Shown here: positions 50,111 through 60,145 of the stretch, one piece after another
Position numbering within the stretch: the stretch's first letter is position 1
Layout of the letters: each line of letters begins with the position of its first letter
NCBI GenBank assembly: GCA_900545135.1
Contig: UQXL01000003.1
Coordinates: forward strand, 50,010 to 114,009
Direction of reading: 5' to 3'
DNA: 64,000 bases
Source: an uncultured Eubacteriales bacterium
Lineage (GTDB): Bacteria; Bacillota; Clostridia; Peptostreptococcales; Anaerovoracaceae
Translations under genes and position numbers: made by a program
The notes under the pieces: generated by a model
Database searches by the model: none
The model's input: only the letters and a program-made list of their open reading frames with translations
What the model was told of the DNA's origin: nothing

Positions 50111-50950
50111 CTACAGCGTTTTGCTCTTGTGCCTCGTCACATGACAGTTGATGTTGACAGCGCATGGAAGTCCGGCAATGTGCGTCGGCATAGTCTCTAT
50201 GTTTACGGCAAGCGCCGTAGTCTTTCCTCCGAAGCCCTGAGGCCCGATGCCGAGAGCGTTGATCTTCTCCAGCATTTCCTCTTCCATTTGACGGTAAAAC
50301 TCATCTCCGCTATGCTGGTCAAGAGGCCTAAGAAGAGCTTTTTTCGCCATGAGAGCCGCTTTGTCAAATGTTCCTCCTATGCCTACTCCTACGACTATCG
50401 GCGGGCACGGATTGGGTCCTGCCTCCTCGACGGTTTTGAGAATGAACTCTTTGACGCCGTCGATTCCCTCCGACGGCTTGAGCATCTTTATCCGGCTCAT
50501 GTTTTCACTGCCGAAGCCTTTAGGCGCTACGGTGATCTTGAGTTCCTCGCCTTTCACGACGTCAAAGTAAAGCATTGCAGGCGTATTGTCGCCTGTATTT
50601 ACTCTTCTTAAAGGATCGGCTACGCATGATTTTCTGAGATAGCCTTGTTCGTAGCCCTGCCTTACGCCCTCGTCCACAGCTTCTTTTATATCGCCGTCTA
50701 TATGGACGTCCTGTCCGATTTCAAGGAAAACGCAGGCCAGCCCTGTATCCTGACATACAGGAACATTTTCATCCGCCGCTATGCGGTAATTTTCTTCTAT
50801 CTTTTCAAGCACGCTGCAGGCTATGTCAAAAGCCTCTCTGCTGCGGCTTTCTTCTATGGCTTTTCTTACGTCTTCAGGCAAAGCGCAGTTTGCTTCTATG
50901 CACAAATCCCTGACAGCCGATGTGATCTCCGTGGCTTTTATCTCTCTCAT
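50111..50950 (-). CDS. fumA: Fumarate hydratase (class I, Fe-S), alpha subunit
   Basis: Iron-sulfur subunit, 279 aa, carrying the three cluster cysteines (PVCQDTG near 62-68, later NPCPPIVVG, and ALAV/GPQGFGGKTTA region). Interconverts fumarate and malate without a separate reductase. ATG at 50950 has GAGGTGAG upstream. First gene of the pair. Confidence 0.92.
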   Translation of the reverse strand: MREIKATEITSAVRDLCIEANCALPEDVRKAIEESRSREAFDIACSVLEKIEENYRIAADENVPVCQDTGLACVFLEIGQDVHIDGDIKEAVDEGVRQGYEQGYLRKSCVADPLRRVNTGDNTPAMLYFDVVKGEELKITVAPKGFGSENMSRIKMLKPSEGIDGVKEFILKTVEEAGPNPCPPIVVGVGIGGTFDKAALMAKKALLRPLDQHSGDEFYRQMEEEMLEKINALGIGPQGFGGKTTALAVNIETMPTHIAGLPCAVNINCHVTRHKSKTL

Positions 50951-50970
50951 ATCTCACCTCAGCTTATATT

Positions 50971-52920
50971 TTAATAACTTTCTTTTATTTCGCCGTGTTT
51001 GAACGCTTCCACCAGACTTCTCAAGTCCTCGACTTTTTCCACCAGCTGAGCGCCTTGATCAGTGTCCAGAATCAAGAGACGTTCAGGCATGGTTTCTACT
51101 GTCATCATGACAGGCGAGTGGAATTCCTGAGTACCGTCGGGCTTTAGCGGGCTGAAAGGCTTGTGTTCAGCCAGAGCCATGAAACGTGAATTGAATATAA
51201 ACGTATATCCGGCAATTCCCGTCTGCTTCTGATAAGCTTTGGAAATGCCGCCGTCTATGACATACAGAAGTCCGCCGCCTTTTATCGGCGATTCTCCGTC
51301 CTTTATCTTGACAGGTACGTGGCCGTTGAGGATCTTGGCGTTGCTCGGATCAAGGCCGAATTCACGTATGATCTTCTCGCACGTCTCACGATTATTTATC
51401 AGCTTATAATAAGGTCGTGTGAATTCCTTATGCGTGCTCTTGTCGGCTATAAACAGTCTCTCGAAAGTAGTCATCTTCTCTTTGCCGAAGAGAGGCGAAT
51501 CACCACCCAGCCACAGATACCACATCAGATCGCCAGGATATACGGTCTCGTCGGCCTTGTCAGGAGAATAATAGGCTTTGCGCACCTGATCGTCCAGATA
51601 GTCCATAAGAGCCTTTCCTTTCAGCTTGGCGCTGCCCAGATCTACTTCCTGAAAATTCCCCTCCTCGTCCATAGGGATACAGCCGTGGTAAAGCAGGTTG
51701 CCGTTTACTTTAGTATATAACGCTCCATGGCTGTAGAGGAATTTAATATGATTTTGGAGTTTTTCCGAATTGACGAAAGAAGCCGAAATCGCTCTCATGA
51801 CTTCAGTCTCTTCTTCAGTCAGCTCATAAGGATTGTTTTCATCAAGGGTAGGAAGATTGGCATCTCTCAGAGGCCACTTTACCCCCTCCACTTCAACGGT
51901 GCCCTCTTCAAGGTTTATCTTATCGAGGAGCAGACGTTTTTCCAGCTTGTATTCAGGATGGGATTTTATTCTCTGGCCTTCTATCTTGAACTGGCAAACG
52001 GCTATGGCCTTGTGCATCCTGGCAGCCAAATCCTCAGGCACCGGGTCGAATTCGTTTCTGTCAAGCATGTGAGGCCTGAAAAATTCACATGGATCATCTC
52101 CATAGACTTTTTCCGCAAAGGTCGCCAGAGGCCGCAGATTTATGCCGTATCCCACCTCCAGCATATCGAAATTGTTGTAGCTTATATTCATCCTCAGGAC
52201 GTTGGCTATGCAGGCCCAGTTTCCTGTAGCAGCTCCCATCCATACTATATCGTGGTTTCCCCACTGAAAATCCACATCGTGATAATTCATCAGAAAATCC
52301 ATAATGGTGTCGGGATGCGCGCCTCTGTCAAATATGTCGCCGATGATGTGCAGCTTGTCTACGGCCAGCCTGCTGATGGCTTCCGTAAGCTCTATTATGT
52401 ATGTTTCCGCCAGTCCGCACTCAACCACGGAATTTATGATCTCGCTGTAATAATATGCTCTGTTGGCTTCGTCGTCCGCGTGGAGCAGCTCGTCTATGCT
52501 GTAGTCCATGTACTTTGGAAGCCGCTGTCTTACCCGGGAACGAGTATATTTGGTCGACACGGATTTGCATATAGTAATTAAACGATAAATTGCCGTGGCG
52601 CACCAATCGTCGAAATCTTTCTCGCTTTTTTTACGTCTCTTGATTTCGGCTTCCGCATTGTATATCAGGGAAGCCAGATCGTCCCGGTCTTTCTCACTCA
52701 GTACGGAGCCGTAATGCTCGTCTATCTTCATCTTGATGGTTCCCGACGCGCTCTTAAGCATGTGAATAAAAGCTTCATGTTCTCCGTGCAAATCGCTGAG
52801 AAAATATTCTGTGCCCTTTGGCAGCGCCAGTATCGCTTTCAGGTTTATGATTTCCGCCGACGCGGCCTCTATGTTTGGATAGTCTTTCGCCAGGCGCTTT
52901 AAATATTTGATATCTGCCAT
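50971..52920 (-). CDS. fbp: Class III fructose-1,6-bisphosphatase
   Basis: A 649-aa manganese-dependent gluconeogenic phosphatase found in Firmicutes. The calcineurin-type motifs are present: SDLHGEH (about 41-47), GDIFDRG (about 192-198) and GNHD (about 219-222), plus late NGHVPVK. The start is ATG at 52920 after GGGAAAGGA; upstream in-frame sequence is not conserved. Ends 20 bases before the fumarase operon, so the genes may be co-transcribed. Confidence 0.93.
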   Translation of the reverse strand: MADIKYLKRLAKDYPNIEAASAEIINLKAILALPKGTEYFLSDLHGEHEAFIHMLKSASGTIKMKIDEHYGSVLSEKDRDDLASLIYNAEAEIKRRKKSEKDFDDWCATAIYRLITICKSVSTKYTRSRVRQRLPKYMDYSIDELLHADDEANRAYYYSEIINSVVECGLAETYIIELTEAISRLAVDKLHIIGDIFDRGAHPDTIMDFLMNYHDVDFQWGNHDIVWMGAATGNWACIANVLRMNISYNNFDMLEVGYGINLRPLATFAEKVYGDDPCEFFRPHMLDRNEFDPVPEDLAARMHKAIAVCQFKIEGQRIKSHPEYKLEKRLLLDKINLEEGTVEVEGVKWPLRDANLPTLDENNPYELTEEETEVMRAISASFVNSEKLQNHIKFLYSHGALYTKVNGNLLYHGCIPMDEEGNFQEVDLGSAKLKGKALMDYLDDQVRKAYYSPDKADETVYPGDLMWYLWLGGDSPLFGKEKMTTFERLFIADKSTHKEFTRPYYKLINNRETCEKIIREFGLDPSNAKILNGHVPVKIKDGESPIKGGGLLYVIDGGISKAYQKQTGIAGYTFIFNSRFMALAEHKPFSPLKPDGTQEFHSPVMMTVETMPERLLILDTDQGAQLVEKVEDLRSLVEAFKHGEIKESY

Positions 52921-53126
52921 ATTTTTTCCTTTCCCGAAAAGCGGCCGTCTGCTGAAAGCACGCCTTTCATCTCTTTTATAATACAATAGAGCTCATGGCA
53001 AAATCAAGGTGAAATATGATTATACGCCGCGTGCCTTGTTGATTTTTTCCGCAGCTGCCAGCACGCATCTCTCGGCTGCCAGCTCACATCTACCTGCGGC
53101 TGTCAACTCACATCTACCTGCGGCCG

Positions 53127-54113
53127 TCAGTGAACTTCGGTTCCTGTATAATAGTGACTCAGTATTTCCTTATATCCGCTGCCCTCTTTCGCCATGCCGT
53201 CCGCTCCGTATTGGCTCAGCCCCACGCCGTGGCCGAATCCGTCGGAAGTAAAGATTATCCTGCTCCCGTCGCCGCTGAAACTTATGGAAAACAAAGCGGA
53301 ACTGAGACCGAGGGCATTTCTTATTTCAGTGCCTTTGAACGATGCTTCGCCGACCTGCATCTTCTCCACTCTGCCGCCGTCGGTGCGTGAAATTATCTCT
53401 ATCGACGAGGCAGAGACGCTGACTAAAGTTCTGTCCGGATATGCTTTGGCAAGCAGAGTCTTTATCTCTTCGAGAGAAAACTCTTTTTCCTCGTTCTGGT
53501 GGCTGGCGTTTTCCTCATATGGGCTGGAAACGCTCACAAGATAAGGATAAGCTCCTGTAAACACGTCTTCGGAATTTTCTGTTTGTCCGCCGCTGGAACT
53601 GAAAAAAAGCGGCTGAGTGACCAGTTCTCCGTCGTAATACAGAAGTTCTCCCTCGGTCGCCTCACACGCTTTTCTGACTTTTTTAAATCCGCTCTCCTCC
53701 CAGCCGTCCTCATGTATTTCTATCAGCTTATCTTCGCTTTTATATGCCTGACAGTGGGTCGTATCGCACAGGGGCGCGTCCGGGTGAGACTCGGGCCTTT
53801 TTTCGTCATATTTGAGTATTTTAGCCATGGCGTAAGTTCTGGCCGCTACTGACTGAGCTTTCAGAGCCTCTTCGTCGAATGTCGACGGCATCTCGCTGGC
53901 GGTGACACAGGCTACGTATTCCTCAAAGTCTATTTCCTCTGCCTTTCCCTCCCCCGAAATCCACACGCTGACCGTTTCAGGCGTATCTACCTTGCCTGAA
54001 AAAACATCTTCCTCAGGTTTGCTCTCTTCCTGCCCGGCAAACAGCCCCAAAACAAGAGGAATACCTACAATAAAAAAGAGGGCCAAGAGCACTGCCGGTA
54101 TAACTTTTCTCAT
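53127..54113 (-). CDS. spoIID: Stage II sporulation protein D (SpoIID)
   Basis: Lytic transglycosylase of the forespore engulfment machine. An N-terminal membrane helix (about 5-24) is followed by the SpoIID domain, with FEEYVACVTASEMP (about 63-76, catalytic Glu in ASEMP) and LKAQSVAARTYA (about 84-95), and ending in SDGFGHGVGLSQYGADGMA. 328 aa, full length. Just downstream of murA in the same orientation, as in spore formers generally. A 24-bp near-duplicate (CTGCGGCTGTCAACTCACAT core) lies after its stop at about 53070-53125. Confidence 0.93.
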   Translation of the reverse strand: MRKVIPAVLLALFFIVGIPLVLGLFAGQEESKPEEDVFSGKVDTPETVSVWISGEGKAEEIDFEEYVACVTASEMPSTFDEEALKAQSVAARTYAMAKILKYDEKRPESHPDAPLCDTTHCQAYKSEDKLIEIHEDGWEESGFKKVRKACEATEGELLYYDGELVTQPLFFSSSGGQTENSEDVFTGAYPYLVSVSSPYEENASHQNEEKEFSLEEIKTLLAKAYPDRTLVSVSASSIEIISRTDGGRVEKMQVGEASFKGTEIRNALGLSSALFSISFSGDGSRIIFTSDGFGHGVGLSQYGADGMAKEGSGYKEILSHYYTGTEVH

Positions 54114-54224
54114 TATTTTGCCTCCTATATACCCTCATTATATGTAAAAAGCGGTGAATTATCACCGCTTAGTCTGTCGATTTTCATCGTTTGCTTTTAA
54201 TATGACGATTTTCTATATCGTTTT

Positions 54225-55496
54225 TCAATCATCTACTTTTTTAATGTCTGCCCCGAGTTCGGCAAATTTTTCTATGAATTTTTCATAGCCTCTTTCAATA
54301 TGATAGATTTCTGATATTTCAGTCTGCCCTTCAGCTACAAGCCCGGCAAGTACCATCGCGGCTCCGGCTCTGAGGTCTGTCGCTATAACGCTGCAGCCTC
54401 TAAGCTTGGTATTTCCTTTTATCGAAGCCCTGTTGCCAGCCGTCTCAATGCTGGCGCCCATCTTTCCCAGCTGGGATACGTGCATGAACCGGTTCTCGAA
54501 TACTGTCTCTATGACTGTGCTCGTGCCGTCTACAGTGGTCAGATAAGCCATGAACGGAGACTGGATATCTGTAGGAAATCCGGGATAAGGCAGGGTCTTT
54601 ATATCCGTCGAAATCTGCGGCCCCAGATCGCCTCTGACGATTATATCCTCATCGCCTACTTCGATCCTGACTCCGCACTCGCGGAGCTTGGCTATAATCG
54701 GCTTGAGGTGATCAGGTTCCACGTTGCATACGTGGACCGCACCTTTCGTTATGGCGGCGGCCAGCATAAAGGTTCCCGCCTCTATCCTGTCGGGAATCAC
54801 AGTGTGCTTCGCGCCGTGGAGCTTCTTGACGCCCTCTATCCTTATCGTATCTGTGCCTGCGCCTTTGATCTTAGCGCCCATCTTATTCAAAAAGTTAGCA
54901 AGATCGACGATTTCAGGCTCTTCTGCGGCATTTTCTATATAGGTTGTCCCCTCTGCCAGAACAGCCGCCATCATTATATTTTCCGTCGCTCCTACGCTGG
55001 GAAAGTCCAAGTATATTTGATCGCCTATCAGGCCTTGTCCTCCGGCTACGGCTTCTACGTATTCGCCGTTTTCATCCTCGCTTATCACAGCTCCGAGGAT
55101 TTCAAAGCCCTTGAGATGAAGTTCTATCGGCCTGGCCCCTATGGCGCATCCGCCGGGCAGCGGTATCCTCACCCTGCCTTTTCGCGCAAGCAGAGGACCC
55201 ATAACCAGTATTGAAGCCCTCATCTTGCTGACCAAGTCTTTTTCAACTTCCGTTGAATATATGTCTTCAGTGTGTATGGAAATGGTATTTTCACCTATTT
55301 CCTCTATATCTGAACCAAGGGATGAAAGGATTTCTTTCATCAGACTTACATCCCTGAGGCACGGTACCGCGTCAATGATGCATACATCATCGGAAAGAAG
55401 AGCCGCAGCCATCAGCGGCAATACCGCGTTTTTTGCACCACTAATATGCACCTCCCCTTTGAGAGGGCCGCTTTGTTTCACAATATACTTAGCCAA
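54225..55496 (-). CDS. murA: UDP-N-acetylglucosamine 1-carboxyvinyltransferase (MurA)
   Basis: First committed step of peptidoglycan synthesis. The catalytic loop PLPGGCAIGARP (113-124) has Cys117, so fosfomycin sensitivity is expected. 423 aa, complete EPSP-synthase-like fold. The start is TTG at 55496, 8 bases after GGAGG. Next to spoIID, abrB and the tmk block. Confidence 0.96.
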   Translation of the reverse strand: MAKYIVKQSGPLKGEVHISGAKNAVLPLMAAALLSDDVCIIDAVPCLRDVSLMKEILSSLGSDIEEIGENTISIHTEDIYSTEVEKDLVSKMRASILVMGPLLARKGRVRIPLPGGCAIGARPIELHLKGFEILGAVISEDENGEYVEAVAGGQGLIGDQIYLDFPSVGATENIMMAAVLAEGTTYIENAAEEPEIVDLANFLNKMGAKIKGAGTDTIRIEGVKKLHGAKHTVIPDRIEAGTFMLAAAITKGAVHVCNVEPDHLKPIIAKLRECGVRIEVGDEDIIVRGDLGPQISTDIKTLPYPGFPTDIQSPFMAYLTTVDGTSTVIETVFENRFMHVSQLGKMGASIETAGNRASIKGNTKLRGCSVIATDLRAGAAMVLAGLVAEGQTEISEIYHIERGYEKFIEKFAELGADIKKVDD

Positions 55497-55515
55497 TTCA
55501 AAAGCCTCCGCAAGA

Positions 55516-55758
55516 CTATAATTTTTTCATTTCTTCAATGCATGTTTTGCAGACGTTTTTCCCGTGAATTGAAACCACGTCTTTTACATTTCCGCAGAAT
55601 ACGCATGCCGGCTCGTATTTTTTCAGCATTATATATTCTCCGTCTACAAATACTTCCAAAGAGTCCTCGGTCTTTATCCCCAAATTTCTTCTCAGTTCCA
55701 CAGGGATAACTACTCTTCCCAATGGATCTACCGGTCTGACAATTCCTGTTGCTTTCAT
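55516..55758 (-). CDS. abrB: AbrB-family transition-state regulator with zinc-ribbon tail
   Basis: An 80-aa regulator: swapped-hairpin DNA-binding domain (GIVRPVDPLGRVVIPVELRR, 5-24) and a C-terminal ribbon with Cys52, Cys55, Cys70 and Cys73 (CVFC, CKTC). Clostridial AbrB homologues repress sporulation-related genes during growth. GAGGAGG precedes ATG. The ribbon resembles the stand-alone 41-aa protein at 92-217. Confidence 0.92.
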   Translation of the reverse strand: MKATGIVRPVDPLGRVVIPVELRRNLGIKTEDSLEVFVDGEYIMLKKYEPACVFCGNVKDVVSIHGKNVCKTCIEEMKKL

Positions 55759-55795
55759 TTTTTCGTCCTCCTCTTGTTTCTTTTAGGTGTGTGTG

Positions 55796-56131
55796 TTATT
55801 TATCTTTATTAGTCGGTTTTCTTACAATTCCGGCAAAGCTGCTCGCTGCATTGACTATACTGGTAATAGCTGCAACTATGCTCTGATTTCCCTTAATTGA
55901 ATTTACAACCGTTCCAACCGAATCACTTACTCCGTCAACTATTTTGTCTATCTTCTGTGCTTTGTCAGCAGCGACTTCGGAAACAATTTTGGCATCGTCC
56001 AATACGGAATTGACCTTTGTAAGCGTGATGATAGCCTTTCTCGTAAGTGCGATCAAATATATCAATAAAACGATAGCGAGCGCTGCCAGCAATGTCAGCA
56101 GAACTCCTTCCCAGGTTATTGTTACTGTCAT
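55796..56131 (-). CDS. DUF948-like membrane-anchored protein
   Basis: A 111-aa protein with one N-terminal membrane helix (about 7-30) and a heptad-like helical tail (VNSVLDDAKIVSEVAADKAQKIDKIVDGV). Start ATG at 56131 has GAGGAGG upstream. Small proteins of this shape (DUF948/YtxG-like) are linked to general stress. Divergent from spmA. Confidence 0.7.
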   Translation of the reverse strand: MTVTITWEGVLLTLLAALAIVLLIYLIALTRKAIITLTKVNSVLDDAKIVSEVAADKAQKIDKIVDGVSDSVGTVVNSIKGNQSIVAAITSIVNAASSFAGIVRKPTNKDK

Positions 56132-56268
56132 AAAATCCCTCCTCATTGGCAACTCATTTTATTATACCCCAAAACTGGAAATTGCTTCAACATTTTTTTG
56201 GATTTTACGCATACATTTTATTACAGATTGTGTGCTTATGCAATGGTCTTGTGAAAGGAGATTTTGTG

Positions 56269-56841
56269 ATGATGAATTTAATCTGGGCTGTCATATTTAT
56301 CGCCTCTTTCATATATGCCTGTTTTTCCGGAAATCTTGCCAGTCTCAACGACGCTCTTACGGAGGGTTCAACTGAGGCTGTGGAGTTTATCCTAGGTCTT
56401 GCCGGCATAATGGCCATGTGGAGCGGCCTGATGGAAATCGCGGAAAGAACCGGCCTCATAAACAAGCTGTCTCGCCTTCTCCTGCCTTTCACCAAACTTC
56501 TTTTCCCCTCCCAGAAAGACCCGGAAACCATTTCGTCCATAATAATGAGCTTCATGGCTAACATTTTCGGTGCAGGCAACAGTTCAACCGTCTTTGCCCT
56601 GCGTACCATGGAAAAGCTGGACGAAGCCAACAGGCACAGTCCTATCGCCAGCAATGACATGTGCACTTTCGCGGTAGTGAATATGGCTTTTGCCCCCATA
56701 TTTCCCATAATGGCCATTCAGATCCGCAGCGACTGCGGTTCTCAGGACCCTTATTCCATAGTCCTGCCGTCCATCATAACAGCCGGTATAACCATTCTCG
56801 TATCCGTGCTGGCATGCAAATTTTTTGAAAGGAGAAGCTAA
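56269..56841 (+). CDS. spmA: Spore maturation protein A
   Basis: A 190-aa membrane protein of the nucleoside-recognition (Gate) family, needed with SpmB for spore core dehydration in Bacillus. Gate motif NIFGAGNSSTVF (about 102-113). ATG at 56269 has AAAGGAG 8 bases upstream; a longer frame to 56146 overlaps the divergent promoter region. Directly precedes spmB. Confidence 0.93.
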   Translation: MMNLIWAVIFIASFIYACFSGNLASLNDALTEGSTEAVEFILGLAGIMAMWSGLMEIAERTGLINKLSRLLLPFTKLLFPSQKDPETISSIIMSFMANIFGAGNSSTVFALRTMEKLDEANRHSPIASNDMCTFAVVNMAFAPIFPIMAIQIRSDCGSQDPYSIVLPSIITAGITILVSVLACKFFERRS

Positions 56842-57369
56842 ATGTCACAGGTCTTCACTTTTCTTTCAGTCGGCTTTCTGCCTGTGATGAGCGCTGTCAT
56901 CATAGGGTACGGTCTCTGGAAGCGGGCACCCATATACGATCTATTCATAGAAGGTGCAAAAAATGGCTTGAAAACGGCTGTAGAAATAATGCCTTTTCTC
57001 ATAGGCATATTCATCGCCATAAACAGCCTGACCTCATCCGGCATACTCAACCTGATAGACGTGCTGCTGGCTCCCGTGCTCACCGCCCTCGAAGTCCCGG
57101 CCCAGCTCCTGCCTCTGATGTTCCTCAGAGCCATCTCCGGAAGCGGTTCCATGATAATCCTCCAGGACATACTGGAAAACGTCGGCCCCGATTCCTATGC
57201 CGGCCGTGTGGCCTGCGTAATGGCCGGAGGCTGTGAAACCGTCATATACGTGCTGGCGCTCTACTTTGGCGTTACAAAGGTAAAGCAAATGAGGCACGCT
57301 TTTAAAGGTGGCCTCATAGGTTACATAACAGGTATGATAGTTTCTATAATTATATGCAGATTCATGTAA
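56842..57369 (+). CDS. spmB: Spore maturation protein B
   Basis: A 175-aa Gate-domain membrane partner of SpmA (RAISGSGSMIILQDILENVGPDS, about 93-115). Starts immediately after the spmA stop with AAAGGAG in the spmA tail. Confidence 0.94.
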   Translation: MSQVFTFLSVGFLPVMSAVIIGYGLWKRAPIYDLFIEGAKNGLKTAVEIMPFLIGIFIAINSLTSSGILNLIDVLLAPVLTALEVPAQLLPLMFLRAISGSGSMIILQDILENVGPDSYAGRVACVMAGGCETVIYVLALYFGVTKVKQMRHAFKGGLIGYITGMIVSIIICRFM

Positions 57370-57442
57370 TAGTACGGCATCGTGCACACCTGCGGCGGCG
57401 TGCTGCAATGCGGCACCGCAGCATAGCCATGCGGCGGCGTGC

Positions 57443-58303
57443 CTATCGCTCGTACGCTTTCAAAATTTCCGGCGTATACTTGCCCTCATCGTCGTAGACC
57501 CAGATATTGCTGGGAAATTTCAGCTCACTGCCTCCGCCCTTGATCATATGGACTAATAGCATGTTCGGCTCCGCGTCTTTTTTAGGGCTTATGAAGCGGA
57601 TTTCTTTCGGCTCCAGACCGTTTTCCCTGCCGAAGCAGCAGATATCCGCCAACCTGAAAGGCCTGTGAATCATAAAAAATTCTCCCTTAGGCTTGAGCAG
57701 ATGAGAGGCGCAGGCCATAAACTCCCCCAGACCGGCAGAGGTCTCATGCCTTGCCAGCATCTTAGGCGTTTTGTCATTGGTCAGTCCGCTGCCCCGCTGA
57801 AAATACGGCGGATTTGAGACAACCATGTCTGCTTTTCCCTTGAGCTTTCTGCCCCACTCGCACTCCAAATCACCGAAATTTCCAACATCATCGTTTATAA
57901 ACGATATGCGTTCTTCCAGTCCGTTGGCATCAGCGTTTCTGCAGGCTCTCTCCCAGGAATCCCGTTGAAACTCTATGCCATAGATTTTTTCAGGACAAAT
58001 CTTATAATCCAATATGATAGGGATTACCCCGGTACCGGTTCCAAGATCCACCACGGTAGCTGGTTTTTCTCTGCCTTTGCGTCTTTTGGCGGCAAAATCG
58101 GCGAGGAGTACAGCGTCTATGCCGTAGCAGAAATCTTCAGGCTTTTGAATCAGCATTCTTCCACCGAAACCTGTATCGTCTATGCGCTCGCCCTCAAACA
58201 GCTCCGGCATGTCACGGCGTTTCCCGGCGACATCGCAGCTCCCGACGACATCGCAGCTCCCGACGATGCTGGCTTCGTTTCCTGAAAAGTTCATTTTATC
58301 CAT
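57443..58303 (-). CDS. tRNA1(Val) A37 N6-methyltransferase-like (TrmN6/YabB)
   Basis: A 286-aa SAM-dependent methyltransferase: VDLGTGTGVIPI (about 89-100) binds SAM and NPPYFQ (about 164-169) is the N6-adenine signature. The first 35 residues are unconserved and contain a duplicated GSCDV segment (DNA-level repeat near 58230-58270), so the functional start may be an internal Met near residue 32. Follows ricT as yabB follows yabA/ricT in B. subtilis. Confidence 0.88.
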   Translation of the reverse strand: MDKMNFSGNEASIVGSCDVVGSCDVAGKRRDMPELFEGERIDDTGFGGRMLIQKPEDFCYGIDAVLLADFAAKRRKGREKPATVVDLGTGTGVIPIILDYKICPEKIYGIEFQRDSWERACRNADANGLEERISFINDDVGNFGDLECEWGRKLKGKADMVVSNPPYFQRGSGLTNDKTPKMLARHETSAGLGEFMACASHLLKPKGEFFMIHRPFRLADICCFGRENGLEPKEIRFISPKKDAEPNMLLVHMIKGGGSELKFPSNIWVYDDEGKYTPEILKAYER

Positions 58304-58307
58304 AAAA

Positions 58308-59258
58308 TCAATCCTTGATGAGTTCTTCGATTTCTTTCATGGTATCTTCGTCGACGCCCTCAAAGATGTCCATATTTTTGCTGCTGTCCCTGCGCTTTTC
58401 AAAGCGCTTTATTTCCTGCTTTTTATAAGTATAAATGTCGGATGACAGCTTTTCATCCTGCTCGTCCTGAGCTTCTTCTCCTTTTTTACCTTTCGGTTTT
58501 TCGTCGGTATAAAGCCTTACTTTTATGGTATTTTCGAGAAGATTGGTTTCAACTACCTTGGCCATGCCATCGGGAGTTTTTATCTTTTCTCCCACGTCAG
58601 GCATGCCTCTGCGGAATTCCATATATATGTCGTTTTCATATTTTAAACAGCACATCAGCCTTCCGCATATCCCGGAAATCTTCGATGGATTCAGAGAAAG
58701 ATTCTGCACTTTCGCCATCTTTATTGATACCGGCTCAAAATCAGCCAGCCAGCTGTGACAGCAAAGCGCTCTGCCGCAGCTTCCTATGCCGCCCAGCATC
58801 TTAGCCTCGTCCCTTACTCCTATCTGCCTCAGCTCTATGCGCATCTTGAAAACCCCGGCCAGGTCCTTTACCAGTTCTCTGAAGTCCACTCTGCCGTCGG
58901 CGGTGAAGTAAAATACTATTTTGCTGTTGTCGAAGGTGTATTCAACGTCTATCAGCTTCATCACCAGGCCGTGCTTATCCACCTTTTCCTGGCACAGCTT
59001 CATGGCTCTTTCTTTCTTCTTTACGTTTTCTATATGCTGCTTTCTGTCCTGTTCATTGGCAATCCTGACGATCTTCTTGAGCGGAGCCACGACGTCGTTT
59101 TCGTGAATTTCCGCGATATCCATCGTCACGGTACCGAATTCCATGCCCCTAGCCGTCTCGACTATGACGTTGTCGCCCATCTTTACTTCCAGATCTCCAG
59201 GGTCGAAATAATATACTTTTCCGGCGGTTTTAAACCTTACGCCAGCTACTTTTACCAT
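58308..59258 (-). CDS. ricT: PSP1-domain protein RicT (YaaT)
   Basis: A 316-aa regulator of RNA processing and sporulation. In Bacillus it forms an Fe-S-carrying complex with RicA and RicF that stimulates RNase Y. The PSP1 domain (EFGTVTMD, KIVRIANEQD) and cysteine cluster (CGRALCC..W, CGRLMCCLKYE) are conserved. Start overlaps the holB stop by one base (TAATG). A highly charged tail (about 250-316) is typical. Confidence 0.93.
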   Translation of the reverse strand: MVKVAGVRFKTAGKVYYFDPGDLEVKMGDNVIVETARGMEFGTVTMDIAEIHENDVVAPLKKIVRIANEQDRKQHIENVKKKERAMKLCQEKVDKHGLVMKLIDVEYTFDNSKIVFYFTADGRVDFRELVKDLAGVFKMRIELRQIGVRDEAKMLGGIGSCGRALCCHSWLADFEPVSIKMAKVQNLSLNPSKISGICGRLMCCLKYENDIYMEFRRGMPDVGEKIKTPDGMAKVVETNLLENTIKVRLYTDEKPKGKKGEEAQDEQDEKLSSDIYTYKKQEIKRFEKRRDSSKNMDIFEGVDEDTMKEIEELIKD

Positions 59259-60145
59259 TATAATCCTCCGATTTTTAATATTAGATTTTTAACGGCGTAC
59301 TGATAATTGACTTTGGCGATCAAATCGCGCCTTGCTTCTTCAATCAACTCAATACTCCTGATTATTTCCTCTCTGCGTTTTAGCTTTCTCCTCTCGTCCC
59401 TGCCGACAAGGAGTCCTTCGTAGATTCTTTCCAGTCCGTCCAGCAGCATGAAAGCGTCCTCTCTGCTTTTCATGCCTGCCGACAATGTCTGTTTGATTTC
59501 CCAGAAAGATTTTTCCTCTGAAACAGCCTCAAATATTTCTTCCGCTGTTTGGGCAAGCCTTGCTGAATCGCGTATTCTCTCGTTCAGCGAGTCGCCCGTG
59601 CCGATTGGGTCAGTCGAGCCGCCTCTGCCATTTGAACCCGTCAGCCTGCTGACCTCTTCCAGACAATATATGACACACCTCGATTTTATAGTGTCCAAGA
59701 GATTTTCTCTGTTTTCGGAAAGCAGAATGATAACCGTACCTGTGAAGGGCTCCTCCAGCGTTTTCAGCAGCCTGTTCTGTGCTCTTGCCGTCATGGTATC
59801 CGCGTCCTTGATTATCGCCAGATTTCTTTCGCCTATAGGCTTCTTCTTCAGCTCGTCCTGAAGCTTGGAAATCTGTTCGTCCTTGACAGACAGACCGTCT
59901 GATTCCACCACATGCAGGTCTTCATAATTATCATGGTCTATTTTACGGCAGTTTACACACCTGTCGCATCCTTCTCCCGGTTTTTCCAGGCACATTATCG
60001 CCTTGCACAGTTCCCTGGCAAAGCCCTCTTTATCGGAAAAGCTGTCTCCCTCGATTATATGTGCGTGGAAAACTCTGCCGTTCCTTATGCTTTCTCCTAT
60101 CTTTTCTGCCAGCCTTTTATTGGACTGATATTTACCAAGAGACAC
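59258..60145 (-). CDS. holB: DNA polymerase III delta-prime subunit
   Basis: Clamp-loader subunit, 295 aa. AAA-like domain with the zinc-module cysteines CxxxxxxCxxC (CDRCVNC, about 58-64) and the SRC motif (KSRCVIYC). The P-loop is degenerate as expected for delta-prime. Likely GTG start at 60145 overlapping the tmk stop. A low-complexity Gly/Ser insert (about 160-175) is unusual but in frame. Confidence 0.9.
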   Translation of the reverse strand: MSLGKYQSNKRLAEKIGESIRNGRVFHAHIIEGDSFSDKEGFARELCKAIMCLEKPGEGCDRCVNCRKIDHDNYEDLHVVESDGLSVKDEQISKLQDELKKKPIGERNLAIIKDADTMTARAQNRLLKTLEEPFTGTVIILLSENRENLLDTIKSRCVIYCLEEVSRLTGSNGRGGSTDPIGTGDSLNERIRDSARLAQTAEEIFEAVSEEKSFWEIKQTLSAGMKSREDAFMLLDGLERIYEGLLVGRDERRKLKRREEIIRSIELIEEARRDLIAKVNYQYAVKNLILKIGGL